Origin: CAZRHR01 sp964599915
Lineage (GTDB): Bacteria; Bacteroidota; Bacteroidia; CAIKAF01
DNA: 26,589 bases
NCBI GenBank assembly: GCA_964599915.1
Contig: CAZRHR010000038.1
Location: forward strand, 1 to 26,589
Direction of reading: 5' to 3'
Positions within the stretch are counted from its first letter, which is position 1, and each line of letters starts with the position of its first letter. Below are positions 15,420 through 23,194 of this stretch, in pieces. Below the pieces are notes generated by a model. The model was given only the letters and a program-made list of their open reading frames with translations, searched no databases and was not told the DNA's origin. The position numbers and the translations under genes are program-made.

Positions 15420-15905
15420 CTAGAGTCGAAGAAGGATGAAATCAGGATTACGCACCAATGGGTAAAGGCCCATGGCAATCACGTATTTTGGAGGTAAACC
15501 AAGGCGTTGGCAAACCTCTTGGGGTAGCGTGTAAGGCGCGTCCATTTTGAAGTGCGTACCTGAAAAATAGGTCTCTCTGGTACGAGCAGATAAGCCATCA
15601 TTCAAAGGAATTTTGAGCAAAAGTTTTCCATCTTCAGTGGTGGCTTCGCCTCTTGCGGCGTTTGGTTCTTCTGCAGCTTTTCCACCTTTGATTTCAAGGT
15701 AAAAACTACAAATACCAAAACCACGACATTCCCCATCTTCTCTCAAGCGGCCAAAGACAATGTGGAAATGGAGGGTGGTTTTTTCCGGCATGCGGAGGTC
15801 GGGCATGGCGTGCATACCAAGTGCATGTGTAGAGGTAGGGGAGAAGAGATGCAGCCAAAGGGCTGCGAACCAAGTAAACAACATATAGATGGATTTGATT
15901 AACAT
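15420..15905 (-). CDS. Hypothetical secreted protein
   Basis: A 161-residue protein that I do not recognise. It begins MLIKSIYMLFTWFAALWLHLF, an N-terminal signal peptide or anchor, and continues with a probable small beta-rich domain (TTLHFHIVFGRLREDGE, GFGICSFYLEIKGG, KLLLKIPLNDGL) ending VRNPDFILLRL. Two Cys (in ECRGFGICSF) are eight or fewer residues apart and could form a disulfide; this is inference. The open frame extends nine codons further to 15932, but a promoter at 15935-15966 would start transcription downstream of that codon, so I chose the ATG at 15905. It is followed by a hairpin and then by the lipoprotein gene. Confidence 0.6.
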   Translation of the reverse strand: MLIKSIYMLFTWFAALWLHLFSPTSTHALGMHAMPDLRMPEKTTLHFHIVFGRLREDGECRGFGICSFYLEIKGGKAAEEPNAARGEATTEDGKLLLKIPLNDGLSARTRETYFSGTHFKMDAPYTLPQEVCQRLGLPPKYVIAMGLYPLVRNPDFILLRL

Positions 15906-15934
15906 GTGGGTTATCCAAATCCGAACAGGCACTA

Positions 15935-15966
15935 CAAAGATAAAACGCTGGGAGGGGCGATGTCAA
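15935..15966 (-). promoter_or_regulatory. Putative promoter before the small secreted-protein gene
   Basis: The minus strand has TTGAC (TTG at 15964-15966), a 21-base spacer and TATCTTTG (15935-15942), matching both Bacteroidota promoter elements. It supports the ATG at 15905, about 25 bases after the expected transcription start. Confidence 0.65.
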
Positions 15967-15991
15967 GTCCCCAAAGAAAAAAAATGAAAAT

Positions 15992-17032
15992 TTATCCCAA
16001 TTTTTCGATAAACTCCATGGCTTTCAGCACCATATTTTTACTTCCAACGAAATAGGGGATGCGTTGGTGAAGGTCATGCAAGGGTGTATCAAGAATGGGA
16101 TCATGGCCGTTGGTGGCCATGCCTCCTGCTTGTTCTACGATGTAGGCAAGTGGATTACATTCGTAAAGCAGCCGAAGTTTTCCATTCGGGTCAGATTTGG
16201 TTGCAGGGTACAGATAAATTCCTCCTTTGATGAGGTTTCTGTGAAAATCTGCCACCAAACTGCCAATGTATCTCCCGGTGTAGGGCTTTCCTTTATCGTT
16301 ATCTTTTCCTTTACAATAATCTAGATAAGCTTGTACGCCGGGGCTAAAAGCATCATAATTGCCTTCGTTTACGCTAAAAATGCTGCCTTGGTCGGGGGTT
16401 CTGATGTCTGGATGAGATAAACAAAATTCCCCGATGGATGGATCTAGGGTAAAACCATTGACGCCACGCCCGGTGGTAAAGACCAACATGGTGGAAGAGC
16501 CATAAATCACATAACCTGCGGCCACAAGTTTTCGGCCTGGCTGCATAAAATCTTCAAATCTGGCAGCCCTCCCAGGCTCAAGCGTACGATAAATTGAAAA
16601 AATAGTGCCTATAGACACATTTACATCGATGTTGGAAGAACCATCCAAAGGGTCAATGGCTACTACGTAAGGACTTCCATCGTAAGATTGATTTGAAAAT
16701 GAGATATAATCATCATTTTCTTCCGAAGCTACGCCGCAAGCTACACCACCATGCCGTAGTGCTGCAATAAATTGTTCATTGGCAAACACATCCAATTTTT
16801 TCTGAGACTCTCCTTGGATGTTTGTGGCGCCGTATTCCCCCAGAATATTCACAAGACCGGCCTTGCGAACTTCACGGGTTACAATTTTTGAGGCTACAGA
16901 AATATCATTCAAAAGGGAGGTCAAATCTCCTTTGGCATAGGGGAAATCCCGTTGTCGCTCAATAATAAATTCAGTTAAGGTGACGATTTCCCGTTTATAC
17001 CGGACTTTTTCCATAGCTTGTGTGGCTGGCAT
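15992..17032 (-). CDS. fbp: Fructose-1,6-bisphosphatase class I
   Basis: FBPase hydrolyses fructose 1,6-bisphosphate to fructose 6-phosphate, the committed step of gluconeogenesis, in the cytoplasm. The 346-residue protein has the class I layout: TLTEFIIERQ near 18-27, ILGEYGATNIQGESQKKLD near 63-81, the Glu pair at 104-105 (SEEND), the metal motif DPLDGSSNIDVN at 127-138, and the substrate-binding block IYLYPATKSDPNGKLRLLYECNP near residue 285. All metal-binding residues expected from the family are present and the length is normal. It is the only sugar-metabolism gene here. It stands between the small secreted-protein gene and the oxidase subunit gene, 131 bases after the latter. A start at the second Met (MEKVRYKRE) is possible. 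Confidence 0.97.
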   Translation of the reverse strand: MPATQAMEKVRYKREIVTLTEFIIERQRDFPYAKGDLTSLLNDISVASKIVTREVRKAGLVNILGEYGATNIQGESQKKLDVFANEQFIAALRHGGVACGVASEENDDYISFSNQSYDGSPYVVAIDPLDGSSNIDVNVSIGTIFSIYRTLEPGRAARFEDFMQPGRKLVAAGYVIYGSSTMLVFTTGRGVNGFTLDPSIGEFCLSHPDIRTPDQGSIFSVNEGNYDAFSPGVQAYLDYCKGKDNDKGKPYTGRYIGSLVADFHRNLIKGGIYLYPATKSDPNGKLRLLYECNPLAYIVEQAGGMATNGHDPILDTPLHDLHQRIPYFVGSKNMVLKAMEFIEKLG

Positions 17033-17163
17033 GTAAGAATTGATGCAAAATAAATGATATTAATGAACATCAGGATATTTTTTTACCCAATTCTGGTTTA
17101 AATTTTAATTCAAATCATTCCCTACGTATCCAACACGCGCGTTATCAGGCGCTCGCCAACTTT

Positions 17164-17796
17164 TTAAAAGGTGAATACGAAAACTAAAAACAAGATAACC
17201 CAAAGCAAATCCACGTAATGCCAAAGGGCCACAACCACGTCAAATTTCTGCTTTTCGTAGGGATTGGTTTCCATGACCAGCCGGCTAACCAAGTCTCGCG
17301 ACTTTTTGTAGAGGGAATACCATAAATAGCCCATAAGCCCCACGGCCATAGCCACATGTGCAAGGTGAATGCCCGTAATTACATATACGTAAGAGCTAGC
17401 TACATTTAGGTCGGGAAAATGAAACCCATGGGCATGCAATTCAGCCCATCCTGCCATTTGAAGGATGGCAAAACCTATACCGAGTAAAAACACAACACAT
17501 AGTAGCCGTAAAGTGGGGACGACTTCATCTTTGAAAAAATGTTGCTTGGCTTTTACCAATAAAAAACTACTACCCAATATAACCAGGGTAGATAGAATAA
17601 ATGCTTTAGGTATATAAATGGTATCTAGTGGGTTACCAACCTGAAACCGCTGAATGGCGTACAAACCCAACATCACCAAAAATAAAAACCCGCTGGAGGC
17701 CATAGAAAATCCTAAGATAATCCTATAGGGATGTGCTTTACCACTTTTATGAGGTGATGCAGCAGGAAATTGTGTATATTTTGTGGGGCGGTTCAC
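17164..17796 (-). CDS. Cytochrome c oxidase subunit III family protein
   Basis: A 210-residue integral membrane protein of the heme-copper oxidase subunit III family, which supports proton uptake and stability of the respiratory oxidase in the inner membrane. It has five predicted helices and the family signatures in the last two: VYVITGIHLAHVAMAVGLM near 139-157 and ALWHYVDLLWVILFLV near 189-204. The short five-helix form is usual in Bacteroidota. The start is a GTG at 17796, just after a TACTTTTG promoter box. No other oxidase subunit gene is in the window, so it is either an isolated extra copy or one end of a cluster that has been broken up. Which oxidase it serves cannot be told. Confidence 0.85.
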   Translation of the reverse strand: MNRPTKYTQFPAASPHKSGKAHPYRIILGFSMASSGFLFLVMLGLYAIQRFQVGNPLDTIYIPKAFILSTLVILGSSFLLVKAKQHFFKDEVVPTLRLLCVVFLLGIGFAILQMAGWAELHAHGFHFPDLNVASSYVYVITGIHLAHVAMAVGLMGYLWYSLYKKSRDLVSRLVMETNPYEKQKFDVVVALWHYVDLLWVILFLVFVFTF

Positions 17797-17810
17797 GAAA
17801 AAACTATGTT

Positions 17811-17818
17811 CAAAAGTA
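17811..17818 (-). promoter_or_regulatory. Putative -7 element of the oxidase subunit III gene
   Basis: The minus strand reads TACTTTTG, an exact TAnnTTTG match, 14 bases before the GTG start codon. No clear -33 TTG is found at the best spacing. The leader would be only about 10 bases. Confidence 0.5.
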
Positions 17819-17872
17819 ACATCTTTTTTGCCCTAAAAGTTTCCTAACCTCGTATTTTCCTATCTTGTTGAC

Positions 17873-18313
17873 ATGAAAATCGTTTTCAAAGCTTTTTTAT
17901 ATACTTTTTTAAATTTTTTGGCGCTTGGCATCGGTGGATTTTTAATGGGTGAGGGTCCTCGTGACCCTTGGTTTATCTCCCAACCTCAAGCACCATGGAT
18001 GCCACCCGGCTGGGTTTTTGGTGTGGCATGGACCACCATTATGCTTTGTTATGGCTGGTTTATGGCTGTACAACCACAAACTAAACCTTTTTTACTGATG
18101 TATGGCCTGCAATGGGTCTTAAATGTAGGCTGGAACCCGTTTTTTTTCAATTGGCATCTACCTCTTCCAGCTTTCATCCTGCTTTCTGCGCTCACTTTTG
18201 TGGTCGGCTGGTTCTTCTTTAATGGTAAACAAAAATGGGCGGTGACCCCTTATTTTTTATGGCTGTGGATTGCCATGTCTCTCAACGGTTGGGCGGTCGT
18301 CATGTTTAAATAA
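17873..18313 (+). CDS. tspO: TspO/MBR family tryptophan-rich sensory protein
   Basis: TspO proteins are small five-helix membrane proteins that bind porphyrins and related ligands and modulate stress responses; in animals the homologue is the mitochondrial translocator protein. This 146-residue copy has five hydrophobic segments, the loop motif QAPWMPPGWVFGVAWTTIM near 42-60 and LQWVLNVGWNPFFFNWHLPL near 80-99, which contain the Trp- and Pro-rich residues of the ligand pocket. Length is slightly short of the usual 150-170. It diverges from the oxidase subunit III gene and its end overlaps gpsA by 8 bases on the opposite strand. No light- or oxygen-related gene is nearby, so the ligand is unknown. 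Confidence 0.9.
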   Translation: MKIVFKAFLYTFLNFLALGIGGFLMGEGPRDPWFISQPQAPWMPPGWVFGVAWTTIMLCYGWFMAVQPQTKPFLLMYGLQWVLNVGWNPFFFNWHLPLPAFILLSALTFVVGWFFFNGKQKWAVTPYFLWLWIAMSLNGWAVVMFK

Positions 18314-19304
18314 AGTCGATGTCTTCTTTGAGTGGAAGTTTCATCAATAAGTTGATGGCGTCTTCAGGCGGGTAATCTTCAAACAAAACCCTATACACCA
18401 TACGTGTAATTGGAGCTTTCCAGCCATTGGCTTGTGCCAAATGATGCACCACACGGGCGGTGTTTACGCCCTCAGCGGTTTCATCCATAAGTTCGCGGAT
18501 TTGTGTGAGGCTTTTTCCTTCGGCCAAAAGCCGCCCCACTGTAAAATTCCGGCTGTTGGGACTTGAACAGGTGGCCATTAGGTCTCCGAAACCTGCTACC
18601 CCAAGGAAGGAACGCAAGGCCGCTCCCATATGTAACCCTAAATGAATCATTTCTACCATGCAACGATTCACCAACAACGCTTTGGCATTTTCCCCCAAAG
18701 CGTAGGTATGTAAAGCGCCTGCCGGAATGGCCATGATGTTTTTTAAGACACCACAGAGCTCAATGCCACGTAAGTCATCTCCTATCAGCACCTGAAACCT
18801 AGGCGTCCTTAAAATGTCCGGTAGCACTTGAAGTACTTCGGGATGGGAAGAAGCTACTACGGTTGCCGTGGGTTTGTCTTCGGCCATTTCACGCGCAAGG
18901 TTGGGTCCTGCGAGGCAACCAATGCGGTCTAATCCGGTTAAATCATTTAAAATACCTGACATGGTGCGAAATCCCGGACCGGTAAAATCGGGGTCTAGTC
19001 CTTTCGTGCCATGCACCAAAAAGTGAGTTGGCCTAAGGTAAGGCACCAACTGCCGTATCACTTCGGAAAAAGCCTGAGATGGAATTATGGGTAAAATGAT
19101 GTCAGCCTGTGCCGCCTCTGACAATTGGTCGGTAAGGCGAACCTGTGGATGTAAATCCTGACCTGCCAATTTTCCCGTGGCTCTAGCTTGCGCAAGTACG
19201 GCAGGATTTCGACCCCATAACCAAACCTCACCATTTCGTGCGATGATGTTGGCCATGGCTGTTCCAAAACTTCCGGCTCCTAAAATGGCGGCAATGGGTT
19301 TCAC
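18306..19304 (-). CDS. gpsA: NAD(P)H-dependent glycerol-3-phosphate dehydrogenase
   Basis: GpsA reduces dihydroxyacetone phosphate to sn-glycerol 3-phosphate, the backbone of phospholipids. The 332-residue protein begins with a Rossmann fold (LGAGSFGTAMA, residues 8-18), carries HGTKGLDP (catalytic Lys at 101), GPNLA (133-137) and the active-site block GVLKNIMAIPAGA with Lys at 188. The C-terminal helical domain contains AGFGDLMATCSSPNSRNF, also characteristic. All expected residues are present. The start is a GTG, the first possible start before the glycine-rich loop. It is the last gene of a minus-strand series that includes the TPR, ALDH and Mpo1 genes; 51 bases separate it from the TPR gene, so co-transcription is likely but not certain. 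Confidence 0.97.
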   Translation of the reverse strand: MKPIAAILGAGSFGTAMANIIARNGEVWLWGRNPAVLAQARATGKLAGQDLHPQVRLTDQLSEAAQADIILPIIPSQAFSEVIRQLVPYLRPTHFLVHGTKGLDPDFTGPGFRTMSGILNDLTGLDRIGCLAGPNLAREMAEDKPTATVVASSHPEVLQVLPDILRTPRFQVLIGDDLRGIELCGVLKNIMAIPAGALHTYALGENAKALLVNRCMVEMIHLGLHMGAALRSFLGVAGFGDLMATCSSPNSRNFTVGRLLAEGKSLTQIRELMDETAEGVNTARVVHHLAQANGWKAPITRMVYRVLFEDYPPEDAINLLMKLPLKEDIDFI

Positions 19305-19355
19305 GGTGCAAGTTTACGGATTATTTTCCCCTGTTTTCCCTGCCTTACTTTAATT

Positions 19356-19673
19356 CTATGTTTCATCATCCATTTGCTGCGCCAAGCCTTCTAATTCTTG
19401 TGCCATTTTGGTTTGACCATGCGCCATCGCATGTTGTTTTCCTTGTTGTATAAAGTGAAAGGCTTCTGCCATGCGGTTTTGCTGAAAAAGTACCAGCGCC
19501 GCTTGGTACGCTGAAGGGGCATATCCGGGTTCAAGTGCCATGGCTGTTTTAAAACATAACAAGGCCGCATCGAATTCCTGATCCCGCAAGTGTTCCATCC
19601 CTAAGGCATGATGCAAAAAACTGTCCTCCGGTTCGGACGCCAACATGTCCAATAAAGTCGATTTTCGATTCAT
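19356..19673 (-). CDS. Small TPR-repeat protein
   Basis: A 105-residue soluble protein made of about two and a half tetratricopeptide repeats: FLHHALGMEHLRDQEFDAALLCFKTAMALEPGY near 19-51, then APSAYQAALVLFQQNRMAEAFHFIQQGKQ near 52-80, and a closing helix rich in Gln and Met. TPR repeats usually mediate protein-protein contact. There is no signal peptide or membrane segment, so it is probably cytoplasmic. It begins 2 bases after the end of the ALDH gene and is probably co-translated with it, but its partner is unknown. Confidence 0.8.
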   Translation of the reverse strand: MNRKSTLLDMLASEPEDSFLHHALGMEHLRDQEFDAALLCFKTAMALEPGYAPSAYQAALVLFQQNRMAEAFHFIQQGKQHAMAHGQTKMAQELEGLAQQMDDET

Positions 19674-19674
19674 C

Positions 19675-21078
19675 TTATAAAAACCAATCCATGAGCTTTT
19701 TCATTCGTCCAAGGGCTTTTGGCCCAAAGGGCGGATACCGACTTGGTAAATCAATGGCAGGATGTTTCCGTAATTCACTTTTATAATGGGTAAAGGTATC
19801 AAATCCGGCTTTTCCATGGTAATGACCCATGCCACTTCGGCCCACTCCACCAAAAGGGAGCTGATGACCCACCACCTGCATGATGGTCTCATTCCACGCA
19901 CTACTTCCGCTTCTGAATTGACGGGAAAACAACTCCATTAATGTGCGGTCTTCACTAAATAGATAGGCGGCCAAGGGTTCTTGCCCAGGTTTTCTTGATT
20001 GGTCTTTAATCCATGTTTTCAAGTCGTTGCAGAAAATTACCGGTAACACAGGGCCAAAAATTTCTTCCGGACCTTCTGGCGGATGAGGGGCGTTGAAGCG
20101 CAACAGGGTCGGGCCGATTTTTAACGTCTCATCCTGGAAGTCGCCTCCACTTAATACTTCATTTTCAACGATATAATTTTTTAGGCGCTGATAATGCCCT
20201 GCATGGATGATGCGGCCCCATTCCTCATTTCCCAAAGGCTTTTCACCGTACATGGCGTAGACCTGTTTTTCCCAAAGACTTAAAAATTGGGGCCAATCTT
20301 TTTCTGTCAACACCAAATAATCCGGAGCAAGGCAAGTTTGCCCGGCATTCAAGGTTTTGCCCCAAAGAATCCGACGAACCGCGACCTCCATGTGTTGGGT
20401 GTGATCTATAATGCAGGGATTTTTGCCACCCAATTCTAAGGTTACGGAAGCGCCGTGGTTGGCCGCAGCCTTATACACCTCCATCCCAACCCTTGGACTT
20501 CCGGTGAAAAAAATATGTTGAAATGGGTGCTGGAGCAGTTGCTGGGCCACTTCTTGGTCGCCTGTGGCCACCAGAAAATGGTTTGAAGGAAATAGTTTTG
20601 CTACTTTTTCCAGCCAAGCAGAAGTGGCCGGTGCATGTTCAGAGGGTTTTAGCACCACCCTGCACCCTGCGCCCAAGGCAGAAATGGTAGGTTGCAACGC
20701 CAATAGCAACGGATAGTTCCATGGGGAAATCACCAGCACTTGCCCCAAACTTTGTGGCACGCGATATCCTGAGGCGGGAAAATGAATCCAAGGCAAACGC
20801 ACCTTTTGAGGCTTGGTCCAGGTCGATAAATGCTTTAGGAAATACCGGATTTCGGCTTTTAACATGCCCAATTCGGTGGTGTATGCCCCCATGGGGGATT
20901 TTCCCAAGTCGGATTGTAAGGCATCCAAAAGTTCTTTTTCATGGCTATGGAGCAGATTAAGCCAGGTGTTTAAATATTGAATCCGCTGTTCCAAAGGAAG
21001 ATCGCCTTCCTGGATCCACGCATTTTGTTGGGCCTGTACCTCTGTTAGGAGGGAAGAAGAAGACGTATTCATGTTCAT
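19675..21078 (-). CDS. Aldehyde dehydrogenase, ALDH3-like
   Basis: A 467-residue NAD(P)-dependent aldehyde dehydrogenase that oxidises aldehydes to carboxylates. Motifs: GQVLVISPWNYPLLLAL near 112-128, VVLKPSEHAPATSAW near 139-153, TLELGGKNP with the general base Glu at 215, NAGQTCLAPDY with the catalytic Cys at 249 (34 residues after the Glu, as in the family), EEIFGPVLPV near 338-347 and GVGRSGMGHYHGKAGFDTFTH near 417-437. The short N-terminus and these blocks place it in the ALDH3/fatty-aldehyde group rather than the longer betaine-aldehyde type. The C-terminus is basic but has no clear membrane anchor. Its ATG overlaps the TGA of the Mpo1-like gene (ATGA), so the two are translationally coupled, which suggests a long-chain aldehyde substrate. 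Confidence 0.92.
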   Translation of the reverse strand: MNMNTSSSSLLTEVQAQQNAWIQEGDLPLEQRIQYLNTWLNLLHSHEKELLDALQSDLGKSPMGAYTTELGMLKAEIRYFLKHLSTWTKPQKVRLPWIHFPASGYRVPQSLGQVLVISPWNYPLLLALQPTISALGAGCRVVLKPSEHAPATSAWLEKVAKLFPSNHFLVATGDQEVAQQLLQHPFQHIFFTGSPRVGMEVYKAAANHGASVTLELGGKNPCIIDHTQHMEVAVRRILWGKTLNAGQTCLAPDYLVLTEKDWPQFLSLWEKQVYAMYGEKPLGNEEWGRIIHAGHYQRLKNYIVENEVLSGGDFQDETLKIGPTLLRFNAPHPPEGPEEIFGPVLPVIFCNDLKTWIKDQSRKPGQEPLAAYLFSEDRTLMELFSRQFRSGSSAWNETIMQVVGHQLPFGGVGRSGMGHYHGKAGFDTFTHYKSELRKHPAIDLPSRYPPFGPKALGRMKKLMDWFL

Positions 21079-21533
21079 AATTTAATGCCCACAGCCTGAT
21101 AGATGTATTGAAGAATCCATGCAGGACCAATCAATAAGAACTGAACATCTGTGAGGAAAGAAGGTTTTTTTCCTTCTACTTTGTGACCATAAAATTGTCC
21201 CACCCATGCCAAAGCGAAAATGGCCAATGAACTAAAGATTAAAGTTTTATTTCCCCATTCTTGGAGTCCGTGGGCCAAGGCAAGACAAAGAACCGCCACG
21301 ATTAAAAAGCCTAGACTGAGCTTCACAGACAACCTTACATAATAAAGCCAAACCAAGCCCATGGCTACCCAAGCTACAGAAATTGAGCCGACGGGAATGG
21401 CATGCAACAGACCTACAAGACTGTAAAAAATGAGGGGTACGCATACCCAATGGATTTTTTGATTGGTGGGATGTTGATGACTTTCTTTGTATTTCGCCAA
21501 CAATACCTGTAATTGATTTTGTTTTGGTTCCAT
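21075..21533 (-). CDS. Mpo1-like protein (DUF962/YGL010w family)
   Basis: A 152-residue membrane protein of the DUF962 family, whose yeast member Mpo1 is an iron-dependent dioxygenase that removes one carbon from 2-hydroxy fatty acids during phytosphingosine breakdown. Visible features: HPTNQKIHWVCVPLIFYS (H21, H28), three or four membrane helices, AHGL (H88), and GQFYGHKVEGKKPSFLTD followed by FLLIGPAWIL (H117). The histidines are the ones expected to bind iron. The frame extends eight codons upstream, but the conserved protein starts MEPKQNQLQVLLAKY at 21533. It is coupled to the ALDH gene by a 4-base overlap. The bacterial function is inferred from the yeast enzyme and is not certain. Confidence 0.9.
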   Translation of the reverse strand: MEPKQNQLQVLLAKYKESHQHPTNQKIHWVCVPLIFYSLVGLLHAIPVGSISVAWVAMGLVWLYYVRLSVKLSLGFLIVAVLCLALAHGLQEWGNKTLIFSSLAIFALAWVGQFYGHKVEGKKPSFLTDVQFLLIGPAWILQYIYQAVGIKL

Positions 21534-21689
21534 AGAGGGAAGATACAAAATTGTCATGGCATGAAACAGGGTTTACCCCACTTCATTAGACCTGTTCCGC
21601 CTTAAAACATGCAAAAATGACGGGTGAAAATCTTGCATAAAACCCAAGAATTGCGGTGAATTATCCCATAATTTTAAGATATTGCAGGT

Positions 21690-22223
21690 ATGAACATCCG
21701 TAAGTTTGTTGTCTTATTTCGTCTGTGTTGCCTGTCGGCCACCTTTTTACCGTCTGTCCTTTCGGCTCAGGTTATTGCTTCTACGGGTGTAAATGCCGTG
21801 GTCCCCGGAAGTACCTATCGGAATTTAGTGGGACAGGATTTTGTTGAATTTGGCATCGGATTTTTTGCGGATAATCAATTCTTCGTCCATGACAAAATTG
21901 CCTTGAAATATGAGGGCAGCTATACGTTTTTAATTGGTCAGGGGAATTTACGCGCCGATCACACCCATTTTGGTATAGGGAGTAATTTTTATTTTCGGCC
22001 GGAGGGATACATCGTGCGACCCTATGCCGGGGCGTCCATTGGATTGGATTTTCTTACAGGTCGATTTTTTTTCGCCAATGCCTTGCAGGCGGGCGTCTTG
22101 TTTGAGTTTTCGGAACAAATGGGCATTGATGTGTCGGCCCGATATCGGATGAGTTTTGGGGACGCCAATTTATTCTTTTTTGAACCCCGTATTGGGTTGG
22201 TGGTCAATTTCGACTATTTCTGA
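21690..22223 (+). CDS. Small outer-membrane beta-barrel protein
   Basis: A 177-residue protein with a signal peptide (residues 1-26, ending VLSAQ) and a body of alternating strands rich in Gly, Phe and Tyr: VEFGIGFFADNQFFV, IALKYEGSYTFLIG, THFGIGSNFYFRPEGY, VRPYAGASIGLDFLTG, LQAGVLFEFSEQMGIDVSARYRM and FFFEPRIGLVVNFDYF, ending in Phe. This is the pattern of small eight-stranded OmpA/OmpW-like barrels common in Bacteroidota. No catalytic or binding motif is visible. The weak -7-like sequence TAATTTTA lies about 15 bases before the ATG. It precedes the glycosyltransferase gene by 29 bases; whether they share a transcript is unclear. Confidence 0.75.
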   Translation: MNIRKFVVLFRLCCLSATFLPSVLSAQVIASTGVNAVVPGSTYRNLVGQDFVEFGIGFFADNQFFVHDKIALKYEGSYTFLIGQGNLRADHTHFGIGSNFYFRPEGYIVRPYAGASIGLDFLTGRFFFANALQAGVLFEFSEQMGIDVSARYRMSFGDANLFFFEPRIGLVVNFDYF

Positions 22224-22252
22224 CTTCTACTTCCTTGTGGTATCTTTCGGAC

Positions 22253-23194
22253 ATGAAATTATCCGTAGTCATTGCCCTAAAGGATGAATCTCCTAATGTA
22301 GGACCGCTTTTGGCGGAAATAGACCAAGCTTTAACCGGGATTGAACATGAAGTCATTTTGGTGGACGATGGTTCCACCGACGACACGGTAGCGCAAGTTT
22401 TGGCCCATGCCCGTCCCAATACGCGTTTGGTCGTTTTTCAACGCAACTATGGGCAAACCATGGCCATGCGTGCAGGAATTGATGCTGCCAAAGGTGAGTT
22501 TATTGCTACTTTGGATGGCGATTTGCAAAACAACCCGCATGATATTCCATGGATGCTGGATCGATTGATAGAGGGTGATTTCGATGTGGTGGCCGGCCGG
22601 CGTGCAAATCGGAAAGATGGCAGGATATTAAGAAAAATACCGAGTGCCATTGCCAACAAGTTGATTCGTTGGCTCACCGGCGTGTATATCCGCGATTATG
22701 GATGTACCCTCAAAGTATTTCGACCCATCATTGCCAAAAATTTGGGCATGTATGGTGAGCTTCATCGGTTTATTCCGGTGTTAGCCAGTTTGCAAGGCGC
22801 CCGAATTACGGAAGCCGATGTGGATCACAGGGCACGCTTGGCCGGGAATTCTAAATATGGTTTAGGGCGCACCTTTCGGGTCGCTAGTGACCTTATGCTC
22901 ATGTTGTTTTTTCAAAAATATTTTCGCCGTCCCATGCACCTTTTTGGCCCCATTGGGTATGTGTGCTTACTCCTTGGCTTTGGCATGGAAATATACCTTT
23001 TGGTGCTGAAAATCATGGGCCAAGAAATTGGTGGACGCCCCATGCTTATGGCGGGCATTCTTTTAATTTTAGCCGGACTACAAATGCTCACCTTCGGTTT
23101 AATGGCTGAAATCCAGATGCGTACCTATTACGAATCTCAAGGAAAAGCCCCTTACCTCATCCGTCACCAGTACGAAGGTGGACAAAAGGTTTAA
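22253..23194 (+). CDS. Glycosyltransferase family 2, polyprenyl-phosphate type
   Basis: A 313-residue GT2 enzyme of the dolichyl/undecaprenyl-phosphate sugar transferase type, which moves a sugar from a nucleotide donor to a lipid phosphate on the cytoplasmic face of the inner membrane. The N-terminal catalytic domain has SVVIALKDESPN, ILVDDGSTDDT near 35-45 and LDGDLQNNP (DGD near 88-90) for donor and metal binding, then DYGCTLKVFRP. The last 85 residues have two membrane helices (near 226-246 and 259-285). The frame upstream of 22253 has no protein character, and TATCTTTC, a near match to the promoter -7 box, lies 5 bases before the ATG. It overlaps the next gene by 17 bases. The sugar is not predictable from the sequence. 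Confidence 0.92.
   Translation: MKLSVVIALKDESPNVGPLLAEIDQALTGIEHEVILVDDGSTDDTVAQVLAHARPNTRLVVFQRNYGQTMAMRAGIDAAKGEFIATLDGDLQNNPHDIPWMLDRLIEGDFDVVAGRRANRKDGRILRKIPSAIANKLIRWLTGVYIRDYGCTLKVFRPIIAKNLGMYGELHRFIPVLASLQGARITEADVDHRARLAGNSKYGLGRTFRVASDLMLMLFFQKYFRRPMHLFGPIGYVCLLLGFGMEIYLLVLKIMGQEIGGRPMLMAGILLILAGLQMLTFGLMAEIQMRTYYESQGKAPYLIRHQYEGGQKV

Noticed and set aside
15906..15932. Earlier start for the small secreted protein (MPVRIWITHM...)
   Set aside because: The promoter at 15935-15966 would begin transcription at about 15930, downstream of that codon, and the signal peptide begins at the ATG at 15905.
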